A DNA stretch of 64,000 nucleotides from Amblyomma americanum (lineage: Eukaryota > Arthropoda > Arachnida > Ixodida > Ixodidae), in assembly GCF_052857255.1 (NCBI RefSeq), contig NC_135505.1:23294269-23358268 (forward strand), written 5' to 3'. The position numbers were made by a program, and so were the translations under genes. The notes beneath the pieces are model-generated. The model was given only the letters and a program-made list of their open reading frames with translations, did not search any database and was not told where the DNA came from. This document shows positions 22,256 through 34,200 of the stretch, piece after piece. The first letter of the stretch is position 1; the number at the start of each line of letters is the position of its first letter.

Positions 22256-22455
22256 ATCGTGCATGTCCGTGTTCCTCGTTCAGCTGACTTTCACTATCTT
22301 TTCCGGGCGCATGCGCCTGTTTCCCCTGACGGATCACGTTCGTCTTGGTCGCCTAGGTTTCTTTCAGTCGGAAGTTAGCGCCTGTGTTGTGTGCGCCTTT
22401 CTTTGTCCTTTGTCCCGCTTTGCTCCACCATCACATTCTTTGATGTAATCCGCAG

Positions 22456-22722
22456 AAGTGACAAAATTGGCATCTGTGTAGACTGCGTTAAATCTGGCAT
22501 GATCGCTGGGAACCGAGCAGTATGGCGGTTGTGCGGCATAGTCGCCACAAGATATGGGTGACCGAAGACATCTTGCCCGCACTCATATGTAAATGGACGA
22601 GGCCTCCACTTTTAGTAGATGCTCCACACTTATTAAAAAATCTTCGTGGCCACCGAGTTTTAATACGGAAAATCTGCTTAGATGCTGAGACTGTTCAGAA
22701 GCACAGGCTTCCATGTAACGAG
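22456..22722 (+). pseudogene. P-like transposase exon: RNase-H-like core, first part
   Basis: Starts after CCGCAG and reads GNRAVWRLCGIVATRYG, with the expected SDMG Asp position as SGMI. One frameshift leads to TEDILPALICKW and the diagnostic LVDAPHLLKNLRGH, including a conserved catalytic-region Asp. It ends CNE at GAG|GTAAGC. Confidence 0.85.
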
Positions 22723-22901
22723 GTAAGCTTTTCATTGCTCCGTGGTACTTGCTAACCAGACTTCACAGGTTACACCTAGATATAAAGCTCATTTGCATAC
22801 TGCAGATGGAAGAATAGATCTACCGTATCGACAAGATAGATATTTTTAATTTTATGCGGTATGCTAACTGGTATTGTACATTGTTTTCTGCTTATGTGCA
22901 G

Positions 22902-23520
22902 GTGCGGCTTCATTACATGAAGAGCTTGTGTGAGACCGACGAAAAACACGACCTCAAGCTGGTCTCATTTCTCAAGCCAAAGTACCTTTCGCCAAACCAT
23001 TACGAAAAAATGAATGTAGGCTAAGTTTATGCAATATTTGACCATGGCGTAGCTTCAGCAATTAGTATTTTTGTTGAGCAAGACAAATTGCTGAAAGAAG
23101 CTCTCACAACAGCTTGGTTTTTGCGATCATGCACCTCAAAAACGCCACTCAATGACATTTGCCCGGAAAAGGCAATGAGGTAGTGAATTTTATTCAAGGT
23201 GTCAATGAAGTGTTCACGAAGCTGCAGATATTCGATGCAGGCAAATCTTCCTCAGTATGGCAACCAGTAAGTCTGCGGTCATCGCCACAACCAGTACAGC
23301 ACTGTGGTTGAGAGAATTCATGATAAAAGAGAGAGGCCTTAAATATCTTTTGCTAAGCCGCTTTACCCTAGATGCACTGGAAAACTTCTTCAGTTCCATC
23401 CGTCTCAAATTCCCAGTACCAAAGGCACGTCAAATCAAGCATGCACTGCGCATGATTATATTGGCTCAGTTTTTCCAACCAAGCAAAAAAAGGACCTTAT
23501 CAAATGAATGATGGAGTGTG
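22902..23520 (+). pseudogene. P-like transposase exon: core, second part
   Basis: The acceptor TATGTGCAG precedes VRLHYMKSLCETDEKHDLKL and LSPNHYEKMNVG in phase with the previous exon. An in-frame TAA follows. The protein pattern continues in other frames with FDHGVASAIS and TTAWFLRS, then RFTLDALENFFSSIRLKF (frame 23257-23511). The last block is the L-x-Q-D-A-L-E-N-F-F-S signature of P transposases. Several stops and frameshifts are present. Confidence 0.82.
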
Positions 23521-23602
23521 GCTAGCTCAGTTTGTTTCCACAAAACCTAATGCCGTCATTCTTCTCGAGGAAGAATTTGAGCAAAATAATGTAAGCCTTC
23601 CA

Positions 23603-23664
23603 GAAGACGGGACAATGGCTTAATATGCATACTATTATGCACATTAAGCCATTGTCCCGTCTTC
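23603..23664. repeat. Hairpin, 22-bp perfect arms
   Basis: GAAGACGGGACAATGGCTTAAT (23603-23624) returns inverted at 23643-23664. The 18-base loop contains ATGCAT and ATGCAC. It lies in the P-like gene between coding blocks. It may be a small PLE-terminus relic, but it lacks the NQLA signature. Confidence 0.85.
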
Positions 23665-23853
23665 AATCTCCAAGTTAACAGGACCTCTGTCCTTCCGTCT
23701 TCCAATCTATCAGACTACATACTATTACCACTCCTTTTCGCATCAAAACTTTTCTGTATCCAGCAATTAACCGCCTGTGTCTCGGCCATTCCCCCGTAGT
23801 GGGTATGTGTTAGCAACGTCTGAGGCCTTCCTGTTTTCCTTCCTTCCTTCCAG

Positions 23854-24240
23854 CTGAGGAGCAAGGAAGTCTTTACTATTTGGCAGGTTACGTAACACGC
23901 AACGTTCTCAGGGAAAACAAGCTGTGAGGTGTGTGCAGTGCTGCTTTGAAAGGCAGCAGTGAAGACAGTGGTTGATTTTTAAAGATGAAAAGCAATGTGG
24001 AAGGCAAGGAGACCCTGTGTATCCTGTCACAACCTGTGACAGGTCTTCTTCAGGAGGCAGAAGGATATTTTCGTAGCAATGATAAGCAGCTTACTGAAGG
24101 CAAAATGACTGTTGAGTGTCTGCGGCAAGTCGTTAAAAAGCTTGAATGTAACATAAAACTCTCGTCTTGCCACAGAGTCATGGAGAAGGTTATTGGAGAG
24201 TTCTTCTTGTGCAAATTGAGATTCTCTCTCAGAAAATGAA
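23854..24240 (+). pseudogene. P-like transposase last exon
   Basis: A pyrimidine-rich acceptor (CTTCCTTCCTTCCAG) precedes YYLAGYVTRNVLRENK and, in the frame 23985-24239, a helical C-terminal part ending GEFFLCKLRFSLRK. YxAGYVxRK is the usual P-transposase C-terminal block. One frameshift lies after RENK. Confidence 0.72.
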
Positions 24241-27200
24241 ATAATGAAATGCTTAACCTGCTGAAGTAGAAGCCAAAGTGTGGTTCAAAAAGTATTGGCA
24301 TGCGAGCAGCTCTCGCCAAAATTGTCTGATCGTGTGTTCCGAAAATGATTTTTTTTTTCAATTTTGTAGTGCGGTTTCTTATTAGGGTGACGAAAACTGC
24401 ATCGTTGCTACATGGCGTTGAACTGTCGAAATTCATTAGCTGCAGCAAAGTGACCAGCACTTTAATCAAAATTCCAGTGCAATTAATCTGATTTTTTAAC
24501 TACTTTAAATGCTAGAGGAAGGATTAAAATGAGACGAGATAACTATTACGCTATGAGTGGAGTGTATCAACTATAATATAGCTAACTAAAATAACTATGT
24601 GTCCCTAAGACATGCCGTAGAATGTTGACGCGTGTGCAATGCTGTGTGTAACCGATACATATGCAGAATTTCTACTTGGTGGGTTTTAAAGTGTACACAC
24701 CACAGGCGTTTATTTAGCTCAACCCAAATTGTTTCTAGGCTAGCACTAGAATTCCAAAAAGAGTTTATTGGTCTCCTGCATTAGTAGGTAGTTGGTGACG
24801 GACCAGTTATTTAAGTGCAAATGCAGCTTGCAGCCTTTTTCATAGCACCATAAAATATAAAACACCAAGATATGTAGTGCTTATCTTGGTGTTTATAAAT
24901 AAAGCCTCCTGGTTTAACAAGAAATAGTTATGTTATTTTTTACACGTTTATTTTATATATATTGCTTGTTCATGTCTGTGAAGAGTGGTAAAAGACGGTT
25001 GAATTTTAGTTTTCACGTTTGTTCAGGTTATGTTTTTTTCTATTACTTTCAGCTTTTTACACATTTTATGAATTACTGTGAGTACGAAAATGTTGGAAAA
25101 TTGGTGTCTGGTAATTTGTCTTCTGTTGTGGTTAAAACTTATATGAAATTGTGGTAAACTTTTATTCATTCTAAGCATGCAACAGAGTGTGAATAGGTAT
25201 TGCATAGAGACGGGACATATGTCCAGCACAGCTCATTGTAGAACTTCCTTTCGAGTTGAAGATACACCATTATGCAGGCGTCAACCGGATTAGAGCACTA
25301 AATATTTATATTTTCAGGGAATAAGCAAGCAATAAAACCTCTGTCGGGTTATTTAGCCAAGTGCATTTCATTACGGCTGTATAAAGTAAGAAGGCAGCAG
25401 CAGAAAGGCTGCGTCAGCTGTCACCTGCCGGCGTAGGCGGGGTGGAACAAAAAGCACTTTTGCGCCGTGCAAAACAAGTGCACTTCGCACACGCTGACCA
25501 CTGACAGCTTGATCTGGGCTCGCAGCACAAGTGATAGTAGAGAGATTTATAATAGTGTATGAGCGTTTACGTACGCTATACGCAAGCATTTAGCTGGAGG
25601 TTGCAGTGTAAATCGCATAATCACATTTAGTTCATCGTATGCCAACCTGAGTACAACGATAGTTCAGGCTGCAGTGGCGCCATCCGGTTTTAAAATGCGA
25701 AAAAAATTTGCGACACACTTTTCGCATTTAGCCAAGTTCATCCAAGTCTTATCGCGTAGATAACAAGTTCCATGGCCAGTTAAGTTGACTCAGGCCTAAT
25801 TTTGTATAGGTGACTGAACCTAGCGAGGTTTTTGATAACGGGCCCTTCTGCCTACCGCCGAAACAATACATTTGGCAAGGCCACCTTGTCGTAAAAATCC
25901 AAATCAAGGCAATCCACAGTCGGCGGTGTCTTGTTAGGGTTAAGAACTGCGTAATCGGTACACAGAATCAAAAATTGGGCAAGTTTATCCCTCATTCGTT
26001 ATGCTGTTGGCGAGGCAAAGCGAATATCACGTGCACCGTTTAAAAGCAATGATTATACCTGAAACCCCAACAACATTGACGAATTCTCTCCGATGCGGGT
26101 GACGTGGGTGCCGTCATCTTGGCAATGTTATTTTTCTTAGCGCAAGCAAGAGCACGCACGCTAAATTCGAAAAACAGCGTATGTAACGGGCAAGTACGTA
26201 AACCTCTATTTGTAATAGGGTTTGGCCCATGCGCAGTGCGAAGGACGCTATTTTGTAGCGTTCGCTATCCCTTTGCGCATGTGTGCGTACATTACACTAA
26301 ATGTCTCTAATAATCGTAGAGAAGAAAAACAAATGCCTGCTTTGTGCTCGCGCATCCCTCAATTGCACTGTACCTAATTCCAGACCATGCGCCTACCTGC
26401 TCTCAAACTTTTGTGCATGCTATTTTTGCAGTCCACCTGATCAGCCTCCTGCCAAAGGCGGCGGAAGAAAAAATTTCAGACAAGCAGTTTTGCAGAACAA
26501 GGCGCCTCACAAAATATTTGCAAGAAACAAATGTTAACACGAAGCTGTGTAAGCTTGCAAAATATCCGCATTGACAAATAAGAAACAAAAGAATACATGA
26601 ATACTAATTCAAAATCTGTGGGCATGGATTGCATGCCAGAGTAAAAGAGTTTACAAAGCATTTCGTGAATAAGGGTAGAAGAGAAGGCGACGTACGTACC
26701 TATAGGAGAACGCAAAAAAGAATAGTGGGTGAGAGCAAGGGAAGGCTGAGCAATTAGCAACGAGTAGTACTTTACTATGAGTACGATGGTTCGGTCAATC
26801 GCTGTGGAACAAATGCGCTGTTAAAGACGCCGACGAGCACGGTACAAGCACTGGTCTCTTCAGTGAGATCTATGGCGCAAACTCCCGGTGGTTGACGAAT
26901 CAGGCTCTGGGTGGAGTGAGCCTGTGGAGTTTTCCGCTAGACGACCATTTTCATTCGCACAACGCGTCCGCGTGCTAAGGCACACGCTTATTCCCTAAAC
27001 GTTGTCCTCGGCTTTTCGTTTCTTCTGCGACAGGCTGCATATCTCTGACCATCTCTCCCACCGCCTATAAGCAGCCGCGAAAGGGTTTTATTGGGCCGTG
27101 TGGTTAGAGGGTTGGCCGGCGCGTGGACCTTGGGGTCGCTCAGTTACCCCCTACGAGGCTCCGACCGGCAACTGACAACACGGAGGGAAGAACAGGCGGC

Positions 27201-27648
27201 AGGAAACAGCGAGCAAAAAGGGAAGGTTTGCGACGCATCACACTTCCAAGCGAGCCGATTAACTAAGCGCAGCCGCTCTTATGTATCCATCCTGCCCGAT
27301 TTAATGATTTCCGGGTACAGAAAAGATTGATTTGCGAGCCTCTCACGATAACTCGTTGGAGGCTCACACGAAAGCGTTAGGAGGAGCCTGCTTCTTGCGT
27401 TGTCCACCCACACACGGCAACACAAGAAAACCAGAGGCCGCGCAGCTGCCGTACGAACTTTCAAGGCTTTCGTAAACCGTCCTCTCATGTAAGGTCTCAA
27501 CCACGAGTACTTTCATTGGTTATTTTTGCGCAATAACGATGAACAAGGCGGCCGCAAGGGAGATTTTGTTCGCCTAGCAGAGGACGCGCTCGCCGCGGTT
27601 AACGATTTCTGGCAACGGCCCAAGGTTGCCCGCGCGCCGCCCGCTGAT
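24241..27648. other. No recognisable gene
   Basis: Moderately AT-rich sequence up to about 26.9 kb, then more GC-rich. Short open frames show no family resemblance and no codon structure I can defend. No tRNA-like unit, LTR or LINE motif was seen. Confidence 0.6.
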
Positions 27649-27680
27649 GGCGCTATTTTCAGAGTTCCAGTGACTTTAGT
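27649..27680 (-). repeat. Candidate right terminal inverted repeat of the P-like element
   Basis: Inverted match to 17410-17441 (core CACTGGAACTCTGAAA on minus). See that entry. Confidence 0.35.
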
Positions 27681-27681
27681 C

Positions 27682-28113
27682 TGGCCAAAGGCGGGATGAG
27701 GGCTGGGGGAAAGAACCCAGACAATGTGGTAGGCTGAACCCTGCGCCTTTGTGCCCTTGCTTCCTGGTGCACACAATAAAAGTACCTTGGGGCATGGCGT
27801 CAACCCTGCTCAGTTTCTCACCCTAGTATGTGCAGGACAGGTGGAAACAATGGTAATAAAAATATTAGTAGAATTATTTAAGGCTGTTTATTTATTTCTG
27901 TATTCTTAATTACTTTTAATTATTATTTTTATTATCATTTCCTCCTGTCCTGCACACATTAGCGTGAGCCTCAGGGTAGGGTTGACGTGATTCACGCATT
28001 GCCCACAAGGCACATCTGTTGCGTGCACCATGAAGCAAGGGCACGAAGGCGCAGGGTGCAGCCTGTCACATTGCCTCGGTCGTTTCCTCCTCCGCTCATC
28101 ACCCCTTTGGCCA
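27682..28113. mobile_element. Foldback element with ~185-bp imperfect inverted repeats
   Basis: Starts TGGCCAAAGG and ends CCTTTGGCCA. The arms (about 27682-27868 and 27925-28113) share inverted blocks such as ACCCTGCGCCTTTGTGCCC and GTGCAGGACAGG, at roughly 80% identity by eye. The AT-rich centre has no gene. The palindrome GGCATATATATGCC follows at 28114-28127. Confidence 0.7.
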
Positions 28114-28374
28114 GGCATATATATGCCTGCAGAAAAGATGTCATACGCACCATTTATAGGTAAACTTAGAGGTCATTAGGCCGACATAATCGCCAGGGCC
28201 TTGCCTTACTCCGGGCTCCAAGACCAATATCCCCCTTCCGATTAGTTACACCTCGTCCCGGAAAACGAGACTGCCAGCGACATTCCTGGCTCCGAATCCC
28301 TGTCCGTCTGACACATATCCTTCCTTCAGTCAAAGCGTCTTTCATTAAATTTTTGATCTTTGACCTTGAATCAG

Positions 28375-28684
28375 CTGCTTTATAAGTAATTTTCTTTAAG
28401 CGACAGATTAATCGAAGTATTATTCTCCAATTGATTGGCACTACAAATTAAAAAAAAATAGAAACACTCACCTTATGTACATTGGTTTCGGTGACTTTTG
28501 GCTTCCTTCATATATTTGTCAAAACGGGTATCTGATTTCATTTGCCTTGTCTGCTAATAGCCTAACGAGGGTCTCGGTTCTGGCAGTCTTGATGCCATAG
28601 GTAGCATACGAGGGTTCTTGCACAGGTTCCGCCCTCACCGTTTGATGACGCTCCCCGTCACACGGCATTACAGGACGTGCTACG
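28375..28684 (+). repeat. tRNA-like repeat unit lacking its tRNA part
   Basis: Contains the unit landmarks GCTGCTTTATAAG, TTGGTTTCGGTGAC, GTCTGCTAATAGC and GACGTGCTACGT, and ends at a (TA)n tract. The tRNA-like head is absent. Confidence 0.8.
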
Positions 28685-28712
28685 TATATATATATATATA
28701 TATATATATATA
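28685..28712. repeat. (TA)n tract
   Basis: Twenty-eight bases of alternating A/T between a tRNA-like unit and the PLE-5 3' end. Confidence 0.95.
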
Positions 28713-29150
28713 CCAAAAGTGATTTCTGGCAGCTGATTTGATCAATATATTATAAAATCACCAAAAATTGAAGAAACATAACAGGATTTATTTCACAACG
28801 TTTCGGCTGGAGGACCAGCCTTTTTCGAGTATAGTACAGCGTTGGAAACACGCAGTTTTTATAGAGTGCGCGAGGTACAAAGTTTACAAGTTTACAGCAA
28901 AGCACGAGTTTAAAACACCAGGGGGGGGGGGGGGAAGAGACAGGAAGAACATTTTTTTCTCTTTTTTTTTAACAAAGGAAGAGAGAGAATCGGTGACAAT
29001 CTAAGAAGGCGTCTCCTAACCGGAATGCAAGTGTTCCAAGGGGCCGAAAAATTTTTTTTAATAACAAAAGAATAATAAGATTAAGATAATGAAAATATAA
29101 AAAAGGGTGAGATTCTTTCTCACCACCTAAGGGCTTGGTTTCGACGGCCT
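28713..29150 (-). mobile_element. PLE-5: 3' end fragment
   Basis: On minus, the hairpin GGCTGG-TCC-TCCAGCC is followed by GAAACGTTGTGAAATAAA (28790-28831), the PLE 3' pattern. The terminus abuts the (TA)n tract. A 14-base G run lies at about 28921-28934. No coding sequence was seen. Confidence 0.6.
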
Positions 29151-29156
29151 TCTTTC

Positions 29157-29236
29157 GTACATCACACACACGCACACACGCGCACACGCACACACACGCA
29201 CGCACGCGCACACACACACGCACACGCACACACAAA
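29157..29236. repeat. (CA/CG)n microsatellite
   Basis: ACACACGC-type alternation over about 80 bases. Confidence 0.92.
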
Positions 29237-29239
29237 TAG

Positions 29240-29990
29240 CAGACAGGGTGAAGTAAATGAGGGGCTCGTTTGACAAACTTATTTAGGGAGCCAATAGTCA
29301 CCGAAACCAAGGTGCATAGGGGAATGTTAAATTTTTTTTATGAGCTGTGTTTTATCAGTGGGATAACAATACTTAGATTACACTATCGCTTAAAGAAAAT
29401 TACTGATAAAGCAGCAGAAAAAACAACCATGCCGCCGGTGGGATCCGAACCCACGACCTCCGAATGTCGCGTCCGGTGCTCTACCAACTGAGCTATGGCG
29501 ACGGCTATCCAATCTGCTGCTCTCGTGGGTATTTATGTTTGTTGGGCGTGAGCGAACCTTGAGAATCTTCACCAGCGCCACCCTCGTCCATAGCGGCGGA
29601 CGTAGCACGTCCTGTAATACCACGAGTGTGACGTGGAACGTCATCGAAAGACGAGGGCGGAAACTGTGCGAGAGCCCTCTTGTGCTACCTACGGCATCAA
29701 GACTGAGCCGAGACCCTCGTTAAGCTATTTGCAGACAAGGTAAAGGAAATGTTGGGCTCGTTTGACAAACTTATTTAAGGAGCCAACAGTCACCGAAACC
29801 AAGGTGCACAGGGGAATGTTTAATATTTTTATATACGTGTTGTGTTTTATCAGTGGGATAATAATACTTATATTAATCTATCGCTTAAAGAAAAGTATTT
29901 ATAAAGCAGCAGAAAAAACAACCATGCCGCTAGTGGGAATACGAACCCACAACACCTCCGAATATCGCGTCCGGTGCTGTACCAACTGTT

Positions 29991-29992
<2 letters not shown>
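29240..29992 (-). repeat. Tandem tRNA-like repeat units
   Basis: One full ~490-bp unit (29270-29760) and a second, partial one. The second is cut inside the tRNA-like part, where a (TA)n tract begins (after ACCAACTG). Confidence 0.85.
29430..29502 (-). tRNA. tRNA-like sequence
   Basis: One base shorter in the D loop than the copies near 11 kb (GGTAGAGC). Anticodon loop CGCGACA, again without U33. Acceptor pairing has one mismatch. Confidence 0.5.

Positions 29993-30052
<60 letters not shown>
29993..30052. repeat. (TA)n tract within a broken tRNA-like unit
   Basis: Sixty bases of alternating A/T, flanked left by a minus unit broken in its D-arm region and right by a plus unit. Confidence 0.96.
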
Positions 30053-30468
<416 letters not shown>

Positions 30469-31354
30469 AGAGAAGTGGGCACTTCTACAAAGACACTTTT
30501 ATTTATCAACGTTTCCACCGCGGTGCGGTCTTCTTCAAGACTGTAGTGGTCTCGCGTCAGATGGACGTTTTATGTTCGTGAGCTCAAGAGGAGGGAGAAA
30601 GGAGTGTAACACGCAAATAAAAACAACAGTTCAAAAAATTGAAAAAAAATAAAAATAAAAAATAAAGATGGTGGTGCGGGGAGCAGACAGGGACAATATT
30701 AGGGGAGGAAGCAAAAAAATAGAAATAAATGAAAAAAAGGGAGAAAAACTAGTATAGTAAGGAAGGGTGGGGTACAAAAGGAGATGGCGAAACGAGAGAA
30801 AGGGAGAGGAAGACGGTGCGGGGGACATGGGCAGCACGGCAACCACAGGCGTACGAAAGCAAAACGTGCAAACAAAACACAAAAACAAAATGCACAAACA
30901 CAAAGGGCGCCGCAGCAGATGCGTGGCCAAAGAGGAGCCGCTGCGCAAATGACACTTGCAGTGACGAACAGGCCAAACCAGGCGCCTTTTGGGGGTCTCA
31001 CTAATTTCCGGTGAGCCGAGGGCTAGAACGTTAAGGAAGGAGTGGGCTACGTTAACGAGCACATGTGTAAGAACTTACTCACGGGGTCTGGGTTTCACTG
31101 AACGGTGCACCCCTCTCCGTGGGCGGGTCGTTGAACCGACCTCGCCGGGAATACTTGTTTGTAGGGGAGGAGGGCTGTGCTAGCTGTGTGCAAAGATTTC
31201 AAATTGTCGGAAAATGTAAGGAAAGAACGTCAAAAGCTTATCAATACTGCACGAGGCAGGATAGTGTAAGTAAGGAGGGGTATGATTGCCTGGGATATAC
31301 ACTAGGAGTTATAAAAGGTATATCGGAGTTAGCCAATTAACGAGAAGTGTAGTA

Positions 31355-31753
31355 TTATTTTGTTTGGAGGTCGTGAATAAAAGAAAGGGTACCAGGCTTT
31401 TCGTTAAGACCTTCTTGAATAGTATTAAACTTGTGGATAAAATAGGATTCACGTTGTTCACGTTCTCGCCTGTTTTTGAAGCCCCCTTGAATAATTGTTA
31501 CTTTTAGTTGGTCAAATGGGTGTCCTTCTGCGTTTACATGCTTGGATAAGGGTAGGTTTGGGAGAGACTTGGCGTGTCCGCGGTGATTGTTAAATCGAAT
31601 GCGGAATGCAGTATTCGTCTGTCCTATGTATTGCTGGTTACGCACAGTGCATTCAAGAAGGTAAATATTGTTTGATGAGTCGCAGTCTAAGTTACCGTTG
31701 ATTGAATGCTGGAAAACTGACCTCGTACTAGTTGCGGAACACGTAGTCTGCAT
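31355..31753 (-). pseudogene. PLE-A (minus copy) GIY-YIG endonuclease domain
   Basis: A 132-residue frame with NNIYLLECTVRNQQYIGQTN (Y-L...Y-I-G), RIRFNNHRGH and a C-terminal RESYFIHKF. GIY-YIG domains nick target DNA for PLE insertion. It is separated from RT by a stop (after CAPRVI at 31862) and a frameshift. The upstream linker in the plus copy has C-x2-C...C-x2-C (CQPCGKGRCKVC). Confidence 0.82.
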
Positions 31754-31861
31754 GTGCTTTCAAACTTTGCAGCGACCTTTACCACAGGGCTGGCATCCAT
31801 ATTTTGGGGTTTTATGTTCCTTGGAGTGGACTAGATGGTTCTGAATGTTTTTGGCAAGCCT

Positions 31862-33290
31862 CTAAATCACGCGGGGTGCGCATGTAAATATTTTCGATAG
31901 TCGTTGACTTTGCTGGAGAATGTTAAAGTGCTTATAAAGAATTGTGTTTATGTTCGGTGCGTTACTGTTAAATGTGAGGATAAGGTTTGTAGTGTAATCA
32001 TTTCGGTTATCTATTCGGTGCCCCTGGAGTATTTGACTACGGTTAAGATTTGAAGCTCTGCTTATGGCGTCATCGATAAGGGAACGGGGATAGCGCTGTG
32101 TTAAGAGCACGTTGCGCATGTGTTCGGAGTTTTCATGAAAGTCTAGGTCGTTTCAGCAGATTCTTCGAAAACGATGGGCCTGCGAATAAGGGATGCTGGT
32201 TTTGCAGTGACGGGGATGGGCGCTCTGAAAATGTAGATATTTTTGTGAGTCGGTTGGTTTTCTATAAACGGTTGTACGAACTGACCCCTTGTCCACCAGA
32301 ATGTCAACATCAAGAAAATTGATTTGACTGGCTTAGTAGGTGTGCGTAAACTTCATGTTTGGGTGCACGGAGTTGAAACTGTCAATGAAATGAATAAGTT
32401 GTTGTTCTGTGTTTGTCCATATTATAAAAATATCATCCAAATAGCGCTTGTAAAAGTACGGCTGAATTGGACAAGAAGAAAGAAATTTTGACTCTATAGG
32501 ATGCATGAAGATATTGGCATAATTTGGGGCCATTCTTGTTCCCATAGCGGTGCCACTTACTTGAAGATAATATTGAAGATCAAGTTCGAAGCTATTATAT
32601 TCTAACACAATTTTGGCTAGTGTTCCTAACACGTTTGTGCTTGGAGATTCATGAGGTCTCTGGTGTTCATAAGATTCTAAAAGGGCTGCAATGCCGTTGA
32701 CATGAGGAATGTTTGTGTATATGGATGTTACATCCATGGTCACAAGAAAGGCTCCTTCTGGTAATGTTATATTGTCTATCTGGCGGAGAAAGTGGTTTGT
32801 ATCTTTGATGTAGGATGGATGTGTGGCTGGAATGTGGCTAATTAGAGTGTCAATGTACTTTGATATTGATTCTGTGAGAGTGCCGATTCCTGAAATTATT
32901 GGCCGTCCAGGAATACCGGCTTTATGTAATTTAGGGAGCATGTAGAAACGCCCAGGAGAAGGATGGGTAGCCGTGAGTGCCTTGCATATTTTCGGGGAGA
33001 TTTCATTGTGTTTTGTGAGGTCGAGGAGAATGTCAGATATAGCTTTTGAGTGCTCGTCGGTGGGGTCGCCATGCAGTTGTTTATAAAAATGGTTGTCAGA
33101 AAGCTGCCGGATGCCTTCTGCTATTTAGTCATCCCTGTTCAAGATAACAATGCCTCCGCCCTTATCAGCTGGCTTTACGACGATGTCGGTACGGTTGCTG
33201 AGCGCCTCGAGAGCAGTACGTTCTCTTTTAGGAAGATTGTCTGGTCCTAACCTGCGGTTATCAAATTTTCAGTAATGTGATTTTGAACTG
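31862..33290 (-). pseudogene. PLE-A (minus copy) reverse transcriptase
   Basis: The frame 32333-32941 carries YMLPKLHKAGIPGRPI (5' edge), DTNHFLRQ, GTAMGTRMAPNYANIF and the catalytic FYKRYLDDIFII. The frame 31862-32119 holds the RT thumb ending CAPRVI. An N-terminal part to 33290 contains [12 protein letters not shown] in another frame. The catalytic YLDD is intact, but frameshifts and stops divide the gene. Confidence 0.85.
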
Positions 33291-33828
33291 CCTTAATATA
33301 AATATGCAAGTGTTTTTCGCGCCCGATGTTGGGAGTCCAATTTTGGTTTCCTGGGTGGAAGTCCGAGTTTTGGTGGTTGTTTTGGGCTTATCAAAGAAGT
33401 ATTCTCTCAGGCGAAGTTTTCTGGCGAAGTCGTCAAGATCTTTCAGGAGTTGGAATTCATTGTATTTGCCTGTGCGGGGGCAAAAAGTCAGCCCTCTAGA
33501 TAGGACGGCTCGCTCATACTCTGTGAGCGGTGTTAGAGATAGATTGGTGATGTTGTCTACTCTGTGATGGCCCTGTTTTGAGAGTGTTTGCCCTTGGCTG
33601 ACCTTTGACTGAGCGATATCGGGGTTGGGAGAATTTGATCCAACCGCACTTAGTACTTTTTTCCTTCATTCGTCATGAGGAACTTTGTCACGTGTAAATT
33701 TTCTAATTTTGATTATGCCAATTTCTGAAGTTTTTTGTTTTTAAACGTTCTAGTTCCTCGGCCTCCAGCACGGAAACAAGAAGATTATTCCGAGCCCGAC
33801 GCTGCTCTGTTCCCAGTATTACCGAAGC
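33291..33828 (-). pseudogene. PLE-A (minus copy) N-terminal region, proximal part
   Basis: Minus translation gives LSRGLTFCPRTGKYNEF, LLKDLDDFARKLRLREYFF and, further 5', SVILGTEQRRARNN and LVSVLEAEELERLKTKNF. The last frame ends at the PLE-B insertion and resumes at 41737. Confidence 0.75.
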
Positions 33829-33837
33829 TTTCTCAGA

Positions 33838-34200
33838 AACAACTCTAGTTTGGGCGAGTTGGTTCCTGTTGAAAGAAAAACTGGTAATGGCGCAAGAAAC
33901 GGGGACACAGAAGGCACACAATCGACAGGACTGACGACAACTTACAACTGGGTTTTATTGCACCTAGCCTGCCTTTTGTACCACAACCAAGCCATATCAA
34001 CAAATGCGTGAACGTTGTACATATCAAACTGCAATTCATGCGAACACTGGCAACAAAGTAACGCTGATCACTACAGAATCTAATCTACACAGAGCTTGGG
34101 AGCCAACTTCTTTTCTGGCCAGCAAAAATAATAACATCATCCAAGGGGCATGACAATTCCACACTATCAATTTATGAAACGCGTGAAGAAGGCGAAACCG
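33838..34200 (-). repeat. PLE-B 3' UTR copy (pLTR-like)
   Basis: Near-identical to 34366-34720 and to the reverse complement of 41400-41727. On minus its last bases read AGG-AAC-CAA-CTC-GCC-CAA, the NQLAQ signature with the ATG changed to AGG. Confidence 0.82.

Larger units (their letters stand above)
19716..22440. mobile_element. PLE-4: two Penelope-like fragments head to head, inserted in the P-like gene
   Basis: The minus part (19716 to about 21700) has the ADKEG block, RT, GIY-YIG and a 3' terminus reading M-D-S-S-N-Q-L-A-Q-L on minus at 19722-19744. The plus part (about 21790-22440) is only a GIY-YIG C terminus and 3' UTR of a related but different PLE. The two sequences are not copies of each other, unlike the inverted arms of PLE-2, PLE-A and PLE-B, so two insertions are possible. 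Confidence 0.8.
17637..24240 (+). pseudogene. P-element/THAP9-like transposase gene, multi-exon, broken
   Basis: A series of plus-strand exons with consensus splice sites together spell a THAP-P-element transposase: THAP zinc finger (17637-18990), central LRETGRPLP block (19470-19661), RNase-H-like core (22456-23520) and C-terminal part (23854-24240). It is interrupted by a PLE-terminus hairpin at 18673-18842 and by PLE-4 at about 19716-22440, and has several stops and frameshifts. P-family transposases cut and paste DNA using GTP. The THAP domain binds the transposon ends. This copy cannot make a full protein. It could be a transposon copy or a decayed domesticated gene. A candidate terminal repeat pair lies at 17410 and 27649. 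Confidence 0.82.

Noticed and set aside
24241..27648. Short open frames such as 25810-26043, 26104-26310 and 27091-27330
   Set aside because: No recognisable motif, splice context or conservation argument. Consistent with chance.
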